From NCBI GenBank assembly GCA_036556805.1, contig DATBIS010000070.1, positions 1-50,773 on the forward strand: a stretch of 50,773 bases of DNA. Direction: 5' to 3'. Numbering within the stretch: the stretch's first letter is position 1; every line of letters starts with the position of its first letter. The translations under genes were made by a program, and so were the position numbers. The stretch is from DATBIS01 sp036556805 (lineage in GTDB: Bacteria > Actinomycetota > UBA4738 > HRBIN12). The notes under the pieces are model-generated. The model did not search any database. It was not told the DNA's origin and worked only from the letters and a program-made list of their open reading frames with translations. Below, piece after piece: positions 25,020 through 31,611 of this stretch.

Positions 25020-26375
25020 TCAGCTGGTTGAGTACGCCTCCGTGTGATAGTCGTTGTCGTACATGCCGCCGACGTAAACGGCCGAGTCGTCGGGGGCGAT
25101 TCCGAGGCTCAGTGCGCCATCTCCGTCCACGACACCCGGGACGAACGCGGTCCACATGGGCGGCCCCCCCGTCTCGGCCGAATAGGCCTCGGTCAGGAAT
25201 CCCGTGTTCCCCGTGGTGCTTGCCCCGACACCCGTCACGTAGACGAGGCCGTCACCCGAGGCCGCGATCCCGTATGGGCTGCCCGTCTCATCGGGTCCGT
25301 TCTCGCGAGCGGTCCAGCCGGGCACTCCGTCGGAGGAATACGACGTCGTGAGGAACGTGGCGAGCCCGGCGCCGTCGTAGCTCGCTGCGGTGAGGAAGAC
25401 TTGCAGCCCATCGGGAGAAACGGCCAGACGCGGCCCAACATCAAATCCCAAGGCTTGTGGCGCAAGCATTTCGTCCCACTCGCGAGACCCCCCGGTCGTC
25501 TCGAGCTTGATGGTCGTGATGGTGTCCTGCCCGAAGTTTGAGCTCTTGCCCGTGACGTACAGGCTCGATGCGTCGGAGCTGAGGGCTGCGTCGTTCGCGG
25601 TATCGACGAAGCTGGCCGGCCCGTCGTACTGCTTGCGCCAAACGAGCGCGCCGTTCTTCGTCTTGAACTTCGCCATCAAATAGTCCGTCAAAGGATACTG
25701 CGCTGAGAACTGGGTTCCGATGGCGTACACGTTCTTTGCGGCGGCCTCGAGGTCGAGGGCGCCCGCAAGGGCCCGCTTGCCGACGTCCGCGCTCCATTTC
25801 AAAGAACCGGTCTCGGTGGCGTACGCCACGAGAAGCCCGAGCTCCGGCCCGTTAACGAAGACGAACACCTTCGAACCGAGCGACGTGATCGCGTTCCCAC
25901 TGTCGTAGACCCCCGCGCCCGTGTTGTACCGCTTGACCCAAAGCTTCGCCCCAGTCACAGCGTCGTAGGCGATCGTTACTGCGTCATACTTCGCGGAGCC
26001 CTTTCCCCTGCTTTGGCCGGTGACGAACACCCTCGTTCCGTCGGGGTTCGTGGTGATGCCAAGGCCGTAGTCATCGCGGTGGGCGGGACCGTCATAACGC
26101 TTCGCCCAGAGTTGATCGCCGTTCGAGGAGTCGTAGGCAACCGTCGTGATGTCGAAGTGAGTATTGATGCCCTCGCCTTGGCCCGTGACGAAGACCGTCT
26201 CCCCTGTTGGACTGACGCTCAGATCGTTCACATTGTCGAGCCCGTTCCCGGTCCCGTCATACGTCGCATCCCAGAGAAGTTGACCGGCCACGGCCCGGGC
26301 GGGGGTCGTGATCGCAAGGACCACGAGGTTGGCGAGGAGCACCGTGCGGAAGGTCCAGAGCCTCGTGCGCTTCAT
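25020..26375 (-). CDS. Secreted beta-propeller protein A (PQQ/SBBP-like repeats)
   Basis: The 451-residue protein has a signal peptide (basic MKRTRLW, hydrophobic stretch, ARAVAG cleavage region at about 28-31). The mature part has about seven repeats of the type TVFVTGQ...TVAYDSSNGDQLWAKRYDGP, which places VFVTG, IAYDAVTG and LW/RYDGP motifs at regular steps of about 50 residues. Such repeats build beta propellers and are exported in many bacteria; ligand and function are unknown. An AAAGGGG site lies 6 bases before the ATG. It is a paralogue of the 26408-27733 gene 32 bases upstream, with the same start of the repeat series and likely one operon. GC is slightly lower than in the flanking genes. 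Confidence 0.7.
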   Translation of the reverse strand: MKRTRLWTFRTVLLANLVVLAITTPARAVAGQLLWDATYDGTGNGLDNVNDLSVSPTGETVFVTGQGEGINTHFDITTVAYDSSNGDQLWAKRYDGPAHRDDYGLGITTNPDGTRVFVTGQSRGKGSAKYDAVTIAYDAVTGAKLWVKRYNTGAGVYDSGNAITSLGSKVFVFVNGPELGLLVAYATETGSLKWSADVGKRALAGALDLEAAAKNVYAIGTQFSAQYPLTDYLMAKFKTKNGALVWRKQYDGPASFVDTANDAALSSDASSLYVTGKSSNFGQDTITTIKLETTGGSREWDEMLAPQALGFDVGPRLAVSPDGLQVFLTAASYDGAGLATFLTTSYSSDGVPGWTARENGPDETGSPYGIAASGDGLVYVTGVGASTTGNTGFLTEAYSAETGGPPMWTAFVPGVVDGDGALSLGIAPDDSAVYVGGMYDNDYHTEAYSTS

Positions 26376-26407
26376 CTGAGCCCCTTTCGTGAACTCGCCT
26401 CCGTTGG

Positions 26408-27733
26408 TTAGGTCGTTACGTATGCCTCGATTCGGATGTCGCTGCCGGTCGTTCCCGCTGCGAACACGGCGCTGCCGTCGGGCGCAACGGCAACCGCATT
26501 GCCGAAGTTGTAGCCGGATGCATCCACGACCGCCGCGACTCCCCAGAGTGCCGGTCCACCGGTGGCCGCCTCGTATGCCGCCGTGATCATTCCTCCGATT
26601 CCGAAGTCGACCGACCCGGAGCCGATGACGTAGATCTGGCTGCTATCCGGCGCCACGGTCACGTCGACGGGGATGCCGCCGTGCCCTGAGCCATCCTCGA
26701 GCCGGGACCACGACTCCGTTCCGTCGGATGTGTCGTACGTCTCGATGAGGAAGAAGTCGTCGCTGGAATCGTCGAGGTGCTGTATCGCCACGAAGGCGCG
26801 GGAGCCATCGGGTGCGACGGCGATCGAGGGGTTCTGGTCGTAGCCACCGTCCGGGGTGAGTGTCGTTCTCACGTGCCAAAGCTCATCTCCGCTCGCTGCG
26901 TCGTATCCGATGGTGGCGATGACCGAGTGCCCAGACGACTCGGCGCTGGTGCCCGTGACGAACACCGAGGTTCCATCCTCCGAAAGGGCAAGGCTCTGAA
27001 CGGAGTCGGAGCCGCCGAAGGGTCCGGCGTACTTCTCAGACCAGATCTTCTTTCCGGTCTTCGCGGCATAGGCGAGGGTCCGGAAGTCGCCATTCAGATC
27101 GCCACCGACGTAGACGTGCGATCCGCGAGCGGCAATCGAGGCCCCATAGCCAGCGCCGTCGACGACCCAGAGCCTCTTTCCTGTGTTCGCGTTGTACGCG
27201 ACCGTGACGATCCCGTCGCCTGACGCGCCCGTGACGAAGACGCGCGTGTTGGTCGCTGCGATCGCCGCCGCCGAGTCGTCCTGGTGATCCGGACTGTCGT
27301 AGCGCTTCAACCACGACTTTTCCCCCGTCTCGGGGTCGTACGCAATCGTCACGACGTCGTGTTGGTGAGGTGCCTTCCCCTCGCTCCAACCGGTCATGAA
27401 CAGGTGATTGCCCGCGGGATCCATCGCAAGGCGCCAGCCGACGTCGTCCTCATGCTTCGGGCCGTCGTATCGCCTCTTCCACAGCTGATCGCCAGTGACC
27501 GCGTCGTACGCGATGGTCACGATGTCGCTTGACTCCTCCCCGGCGGTGCCACTCGTAATGAAGACCCGCGCCCCGCCAGGATCGACCACGACGTCCTGAG
27601 CTTCGTCGAAGGTGTCCCCGGGCCCGACGTAGCTCATGGTCCAGAGCAGTTCGCCCGGCGCGGCGAGCGCTCGCGGAGTGGGAAGCAGAAGCGTGACGAA
27701 GACGCACAAGAGGCCCAGCGTCCGTCGCGCCAT
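26408..27733 (-). CDS. Secreted beta-propeller protein B (paralogue of A)
   Basis: The 441-residue protein has a signal peptide (MARRTLGLLCVFVTLLLPTP, cleavage near ALAAPG) and about seven propeller repeats with motifs such as RVFITSGTAG, IVTIAYDAVTGDQLWKRRYD, HLFMTGWSEGK and SVFVTGTSAES. It matches protein A closely in the first repeats (IAYDAVTG..LW.KRYDGP.H.DD), less later, which indicates an old tandem duplication. A GAGAGGG site lies 7 bases before the ATG. Function unknown: the repeats could bind a cell-wall polymer or a cofactor, but no catalytic motif was seen. It interrupts the block of potassium genes between the pyrophosphatase and trkA. Confidence 0.7.
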   Translation of the reverse strand: MARRTLGLLCVFVTLLLPTPRALAAPGELLWTMSYVGPGDTFDEAQDVVVDPGGARVFITSGTAGEESSDIVTIAYDAVTGDQLWKRRYDGPKHEDDVGWRLAMDPAGNHLFMTGWSEGKAPHQHDVVTIAYDPETGEKSWLKRYDSPDHQDDSAAAIAATNTRVFVTGASGDGIVTVAYNANTGKRLWVVDGAGYGASIAARGSHVYVGGDLNGDFRTLAYAAKTGKKIWSEKYAGPFGGSDSVQSLALSEDGTSVFVTGTSAESSGHSVIATIGYDAASGDELWHVRTTLTPDGGYDQNPSIAVAPDGSRAFVAIQHLDDSSDDFFLIETYDTSDGTESWSRLEDGSGHGGIPVDVTVAPDSSQIYVIGSGSVDFGIGGMITAAYEAATGGPALWGVAAVVDASGYNFGNAVAVAPDGSAVFAAGTTGSDIRIEAYVTT

Positions 27734-27798
27734 CGAGGAGCCCTCTCGTCGAATTGAAGAGGGTTAGCTTGCTCCGATATCCAGCCTCGACGCAAGAC

Positions 27799-28518
27799 TC
27801 AGATCGAGCCGACGCCGCCGATCTCGTTCTGCGGCATCGGGCGCTTCGCGGCTTGCTCGCCGCAGACCGCCGCCCGCAGCGCCGACTCCGACTGCGGCGG
27901 TGCGAGCGCGACGACCTCGTCGCCGGCGGCGAGCACGGTTTCGGGCTGCGGGATCACGACGTGCCCTTCGCGCAGCACGGCCACGACCGCGGAATCCGGC
28001 GGCATGCGCAGCTCGTAGAGCGGGCGGCCGACGTTCTCGGATCCCTCGGGGAGCGTCATCTCGACGATCGAGACGCGCCCGCCCTCCAGGCGGATGAGCC
28101 GCACGAGGTCGCCCACCGTGACGGCCTCTTCGACCATCGCCGTGAGGATGTGCGGCGGGGAGACGGCCGCGTCCACGCCCCACTGCTCGTTGAACAGCCA
28201 CTCGTTCTTCGGATGGTTCACGCGCGCGAGGACGCGCGGCACGGCGAATTCCTGCTTCGCGAGCAGCGACGTCACGAGGTTGTCCTCGTCGTCGCCGGTG
28301 GCGGCGACCACCACCTCGGCCTTGTCCATGTCGGCGGCCTCGAGCACCCACGGCTCGCAGGCATCGCCGAGCATCACCTTCACGCCGGGAGCCCAGCCGC
28401 GCAGCTTGTCGACGAGGTCGCGACTCTGCTCGATGAGCGTGACCTCGTGCCCGCGTTCGACGAGGTCCACCGCGAGATGCCGCCCCACGGCCCCGCCCCC
28501 CGTCACGACCACCTTCAT
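27799..28518 (-). CDS. TrkA-family potassium uptake regulator, NAD-binding (second of pair, CeoC-like)
   Basis: The 239-residue protein has an N-terminal Rossmann RCK-N domain (MKVVVTGGGAVGRHLAVDL, acidic end of strand two at LIEQS, VVAATGDDEDNL) and a C-terminal TrkA-C domain (about residues 140-215) with VGRPLYELRMP, HVVIPQPETVLAAGDEVVAL. It binds nucleotides and gates a potassium transporter from the cytosol. The ATG overlaps the stop of the preceding trkA gene (TGATG). No TrkH/KtrB membrane subunit is in the window; in mycobacteria the CeoB/CeoC pair lies beside an APC-type membrane protein, as here (APC2 at 31612). Confidence 0.88.
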   Translation of the reverse strand: MKVVVTGGGAVGRHLAVDLVERGHEVTLIEQSRDLVDKLRGWAPGVKVMLGDACEPWVLEAADMDKAEVVVAATGDDEDNLVTSLLAKQEFAVPRVLARVNHPKNEWLFNEQWGVDAAVSPPHILTAMVEEAVTVGDLVRLIRLEGGRVSIVEMTLPEGSENVGRPLYELRMPPDSAVVAVLREGHVVIPQPETVLAAGDEVVALAPPQSESALRAAVCGEQAAKRPMPQNEIGGVGSI

Positions 28519-29180
28519 CAGTGGTGCTCCGCCGGAGTCGCGAGGATCTCGTCGAGGAGGTTCATTCCATCCTTGTCCATGATCACCGCGAGGTAGTCGC
28601 CCTCCTGCAGCGTCGACGAGGCCTTTGGGATGAACCCACCGCCACCCCGGGATACGCCGACGACGAGGATCTTGCCGTCGACGTTGAGCGAGGTGGCGGG
28701 CTTGCCCACCAGGTGCGACGGCACGGGGACCCGCAGCCGGACCAGGTCGCCGCCGCCCAGGGACTCGCGGACCTCCTGCCGGTCGTGGAACAGCATCAGC
28801 TGAATCTGCTTCACGCCCCACTTCGTCGTGGCGACCGTGGGGATGTTGAGTCGCTCGTAGATCTCGGCGCGGCGCGGGTCGAAGATGCGCGCGACCACCC
28901 GGGGGACGTGGTAGCGCTCGAGCGCCACGCGCGCCGACACGATGTTGGAGTTGTCGCCCGAGCTCACGGCGACGAACGCGTCGGCCTCCTTGATGCCGGC
29001 CTCCTCGAGGATGTCGCGGTCGAACCCGAGCCCGACGAGCGTCCGAGCACCGTCGCCTGGGGGGTAGCGCCAGAAGGCCTCGGGGTTCTTGTCGATCACG
29101 GTGACCTCGTGCCCGCCCTGCAACAGCTCGAGCGACAGCTCGGACCCGACACGCCCGCAACCCATGATGATGACCCGCAT
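28518..29180 (-). CDS. TrkA-family potassium uptake regulator (first of pair, CeoB-like)
   Basis: The 220-residue protein has RCK-N with MRVIIMGCGRVGSELSLEL, acidic VIDKNPEAF, the VGLGFDRDIL loop and FVAVSSGDNSNIVSARVAL, then a TrkA-C domain from about residue 140 (LVRLRVPVPSHLVGKPATSL, GGGGFIPKASSTLQEGDYLA). It is the nucleotide-sensing partner of the downstream TrkA. The ATG at 29180 follows a leader that contains a terminator-like hairpin with five U residues, about 44 bases before the start, so premature termination may control this pair. It is divergent from kinase 3. Confidence 0.88.
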   Translation of the reverse strand: MRVIIMGCGRVGSELSLELLQGGHEVTVIDKNPEAFWRYPPGDGARTLVGLGFDRDILEEAGIKEADAFVAVSSGDNSNIVSARVALERYHVPRVVARIFDPRRAEIYERLNIPTVATTKWGVKQIQLMLFHDRQEVRESLGGGDLVRLRVPVPSHLVGKPATSLNVDGKILVVGVSRGGGGFIPKASSTLQEGDYLAVIMDKDGMNLLDEILATPAEHH

Positions 29181-29223
29181 AACGGTCGCTAAGCCTAGCC
29201 GACGCCTCACGTGGTGCGGGAAG

Positions 29224-29265
29224 AAAAAGGTCCGAGGGCCGCCGACTGGAGGGAGCCGGCGGACC
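29224..29265 (-). terminator. Terminator-like hairpin in the leader of the trkA pair
   Basis: On the minus strand GGTCCG (29265-29260) pairs with CGGACC (29234-29229) around an interior that can pair further, and TTTTTCTT follows. It stands upstream of the trkA ATG rather than after a gene, so it fits an attenuator. The upstream part (29270-29400) is also rich in pairing segments. Confidence 0.45.
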
Positions 29266-29368
29266 CCCGGACAATCTCGGAGGAAGTGGACGGGAGCCAG
29301 TGGCTCCGGACGAACGGCTCTGACGCCGCGGGGGTGAAGCGCGGGCCCGAACCCGTTCCGTCCCTCCA
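29247..29368. other. Structured leader between trkA and kinase 3
   Basis: TGGAGGGA (29247-29254) is complementary to TCCCTCCA (29361-29368), enclosing about 106 bases. Inside is a perfect GGAGCC-AGT-GGCTCC hairpin (29293-29307). The 5' arm overlaps the terminator stem at 29229-29265, so the two folds exclude each other on the minus-strand RNA, as in an attenuator or riboswitch. I could not match it to a known family. Confidence 0.35.
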
Positions 29369-29389
29369 CTGACAAGGCTCGACCTCGGG

Positions 29390-29439
29390 GCGTGAGGGAT
29401 GCGTGAAGACCTGCCGATAAGGCGTGAAGATCGCGTGAA
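29390..29439 (+). promoter_or_regulatory. Direct-repeat operator upstream of kinase 3
   Basis: GCGTGAGGG (29390), GCGTGAAGA (29401), GCGTGAAGA (29422) and GCGTGAAAG (29433) are spaced 11, 21 and 11 bases, so all lie on one face of the helix. The array ends 5 bases before TAGCGT (29445-29450), the probable -10. The geometry equals that at 11506-11557 and the motif equals the reverse complement of the kdp array. It is very likely an OmpR/KdpE-type binding site for autoregulation. Confidence 0.65.
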
Positions 29440-29457
29440 AGGGCTAGCGTGGTGAGC

Positions 29458-30894
29458 ATGAGCCGAGAGGTCTCCGAGCCAAGATCGACGCCGCTCACGG
29501 TGCGCGGCGTGCTCGTGGCCGTGCTCGGGCCGACGGCTGCAACGGCGGCCGCACTGCTGCTTGCCGAGCGGAGCCCCTCGGCGGCCGTCGCCCTCTACAT
29601 GCTCGCGGTGGTCGGCGCGGCCGTCGCCGGCGGGTTCTGGAGCGGGCTCGTGGCCGCGGGCATCGCCTCGTTCGCGTTCGGCGCGACCTACCGCACCTAT
29701 GCCGCCGGCATCGACGAATCGGGGGACGTGGTGGCGGCCGTGGTGTTCCTCGCCGTCGCGCTCGTCGTGGGGCTCCTCGTGGGGAGCGCGGCCGAGGAGC
29801 GTCACCGCGCGGCCCGGCGCGAGCGCGAGGCACAGCTGCTCTCACATCTCTCCACGAAGTTGCTTTCGGGCGAGGTGCCCGATCGCGTGCTCGACGACTT
29901 CGCCTGGGTCCTGCTCGACCCTCTCGGCCTCGCGTCGTGCGAGATCACGGCGACGATCGACGGCACCGAGATCCGAGCCCGAGCCGAGCGGCCGGGGAGC
30001 CACGGCGGCGGCCCGATCGAGCTCGTGCCCCTCGTGGTGGGCAACGTCCCGTTCGGCTCGCTCACCGCCGAACGGCCCGCCGGCCGGCGCGCGCTCACGA
30101 AGGAGCAACGTTCCCTCCTTGAGGCGGCCACCCGCCAGGCTGCCGCGACGCTCGACCGCGCGCGGCTGGACGCGCGAGCCAGGCTCGCGCAGCTCGACGC
30201 CGAGACGAACGAGCTGCGCGCCGCGATGTTCTCGAGCGTCACGCACGACCTTCGCACGCCGCTCGCGTCGATCAAGGCCGGCGTGACGAGCCTGCTCGAC
30301 CCCTCCGCGACCCACGACCCCACGCAGGAACGCGACCTGCTCACGACGATCCTCGAGGAGACCGACCGCCTGAACCGTCTGGTGGGGAACATCCTCGATC
30401 TCGCGAAGATCCGCGCCGGAGCCCTGACGCCCGCGCGCGAGCCCACAGCCATCGACGAGGTCGTCGAGTCCGCGCTCGCGCGCCTGCGTCCGCAGTTCGA
30501 GGGCCTGACGGTGCGCGCCGAGCTCGCGCCCGACCTCCCCGACGTGTGGGTAGACCCGGTGCAGATCGACCAGGTCCTCGCGAACCTCATCGAGAACGCG
30601 ATCCGCCACTCGCCGTCCGGCGGCACCGTCGAGGTCGGCGTCGCGCGGCGCGATGGATTCGTGCAAGTGCGCGTCGTCGACGAAGGCCCGGGCATCCCCG
30701 AGGACGAGCGAGAGCGTGTGTTCGACGCGTTCTACCGAGGTGAGAAGCGGCCGGAGCGACCGGGCAGCGGCCTCGGCCTCGCGATCGCGAAGGCGGTCGT
30801 GGTCGCCCACGGGGGTCGCATCTGGATCGAGGAGCGTCCGGGCGGCGGAACCGCGGTGGTCTTCGAGCTCGGCATGGAGGAGGTGCACGCGTGA
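29458..30894 (+). CDS. KdpD-like sensor histidine kinase lacking the KdpD N-terminal domain (kinase 3)
   Basis: The 478-residue protein has four hydrophobic segments (about residues 15-110) in the DUF4118 position, a GAF-like part (about 125-235), HisKA box SSVTHDLRTPLASIKAG with His263, and HATPase motifs NLIENAIRHSPSGG, DEGPGI, GSGLGLAIA. The usual FFxPP motif of DUF4118 is replaced by FGATYRTYAAG, so its membrane sensor differs from kinases 1 and 2. From the HisKA box on it is very like kinase 1. The ATG 29458 lies 7 bases after TAGCGT, so the mRNA may be leaderless; an in-frame GTG at 29449 is the alternative. It is coupled to regulator 3 by a GTGA overlap. Confidence 0.88.
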   Translation: MSREVSEPRSTPLTVRGVLVAVLGPTAATAAALLLAERSPSAAVALYMLAVVGAAVAGGFWSGLVAAGIASFAFGATYRTYAAGIDESGDVVAAVVFLAVALVVGLLVGSAAEERHRAARREREAQLLSHLSTKLLSGEVPDRVLDDFAWVLLDPLGLASCEITATIDGTEIRARAERPGSHGGGPIELVPLVVGNVPFGSLTAERPAGRRALTKEQRSLLEAATRQAAATLDRARLDARARLAQLDAETNELRAAMFSSVTHDLRTPLASIKAGVTSLLDPSATHDPTQERDLLTTILEETDRLNRLVGNILDLAKIRAGALTPAREPTAIDEVVESALARLRPQFEGLTVRAELAPDLPDVWVDPVQIDQVLANLIENAIRHSPSGGTVEVGVARRDGFVQVRVVDEGPGIPEDERERVFDAFYRGEKRPERPGSGLGLAIAKAVVVAHGGRIWIEERPGGGTAVVFELGMEEVHA

Positions 30895-31598
30895 CGAAGG
30901 TCCTCGTCGTCGACGACGAGCCGCAGATCCGGCGGGCGCTGCGTACGAGCCTCGAGGCGCACGGCTACGAGGTCGTCGTGGTCGGGACCGGCGAGGAGGG
31001 AGTGCTCGCGGCCGCGGACGCCATGCCCGATCTGCTTCTACTGGACCTCGGGCTCCCGGATCTCGACGGCACGGAGGTGATCCGGCGGGTCCGCGCGTTC
31101 ACGGAGGTTCCGGTGATCGTGCTGTCGGTGCGCGACGCGCAGCACGACAAGGTCGCCGCGCTCGACGCCGGCGCCGACGACTACGTCACGAAGCCGTTCG
31201 GGATGGAGGAGCTGCTCGCCCGCGCTCGCGCGGCGATGCGTCGCGCCGCCCCGGAGGACCCCGCTCCCCCGCTCCTGCGCTACGGCGAGCTCGAGGTCGA
31301 CCTCGCGCGGCGCCTGGTGATCCGCGACGGCCAGGCGCTGCATCTCACTCCCACCGAGTACGGACTCCTCGAGGCCCTCGTGACGAACCCCGACAAGCTG
31401 CTCACGCATCAGTGGCTCCTGCGACGCGTGTGGGGCCAGGGATACGGCACCGAGACAACGTACCTGCGGACGTACGTGCGCGCGCTGCGGAAGAAGCTCG
31501 GCGACGACGCGGCGCGGCAGGGGCTCATCGTGACCGAGCCAGGCGTCGGCTATCGATGGGTCGGAGAGCCGACGTTCGGGGCATCCTCGACGGACTAG
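30891..31598 (+). CDS. OmpR-family response regulator, KdpE-like (regulator 3)
   Basis: The 235-residue protein has a receiver with DDE pocket, Asp52 in LLDLGLPDLDGTEVIRRV, Lys in VTKPFGMEELLARA, and a winged helix with LTPTEYGLLEAL, KLLTHQWLLRRVWG, YLRTYVRALRKKL and GVGYRW. It is the most KdpE-like of the three regulators. The GTG start overlaps the kinase 3 stop. It probably binds the 29390-29439 repeats and may act on the divergent trkA pair and on APC2, which starts 13 bases downstream. Confidence 0.91.
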   Translation: MTKVLVVDDEPQIRRALRTSLEAHGYEVVVVGTGEEGVLAAADAMPDLLLLDLGLPDLDGTEVIRRVRAFTEVPVIVLSVRDAQHDKVAALDAGADDYVTKPFGMEELLARARAAMRRAAPEDPAPPLLRYGELEVDLARRLVIRDGQALHLTPTEYGLLEALVTNPDKLLTHQWLLRRVWGQGYGTETTYLRTYVRALRKKLGDDAARQGLIVTEPGVGYRWVGEPTFGASSTD

Positions 31599-31601
31599 AA
31601 T
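31596..31601 (+). promoter_or_regulatory. Possible internal -10 element for APC2
   Basis: TAGAAT overlaps the end of the regulator 3 gene and lies 10 bases before the APC2 ATG. No ribosome site precedes that ATG, so a nearly leaderless transcript for APC2 alone is plausible besides read-through from the kinase/regulator genes. Confidence 0.4.
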
Positions 31602-31611
31602 CGCCAACTCC

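Noticed and set aside
29230..29380. c-di-AMP (ydaO-type) riboswitch on the plus strand
   Set aside because: GGGGTGAA and CCCGAACCCG resemble parts of that consensus, but the conserved CAGCTAACC segment and the flanking pairing are missing, and the terminator lies on the other strand. Kept only as an unassigned structured leader.
29270..29450. RNase P RNA fragment (GGAGGAAGT, GGGTGAA)
   Set aside because: The stretch is far too short and lacks the other conserved blocks.
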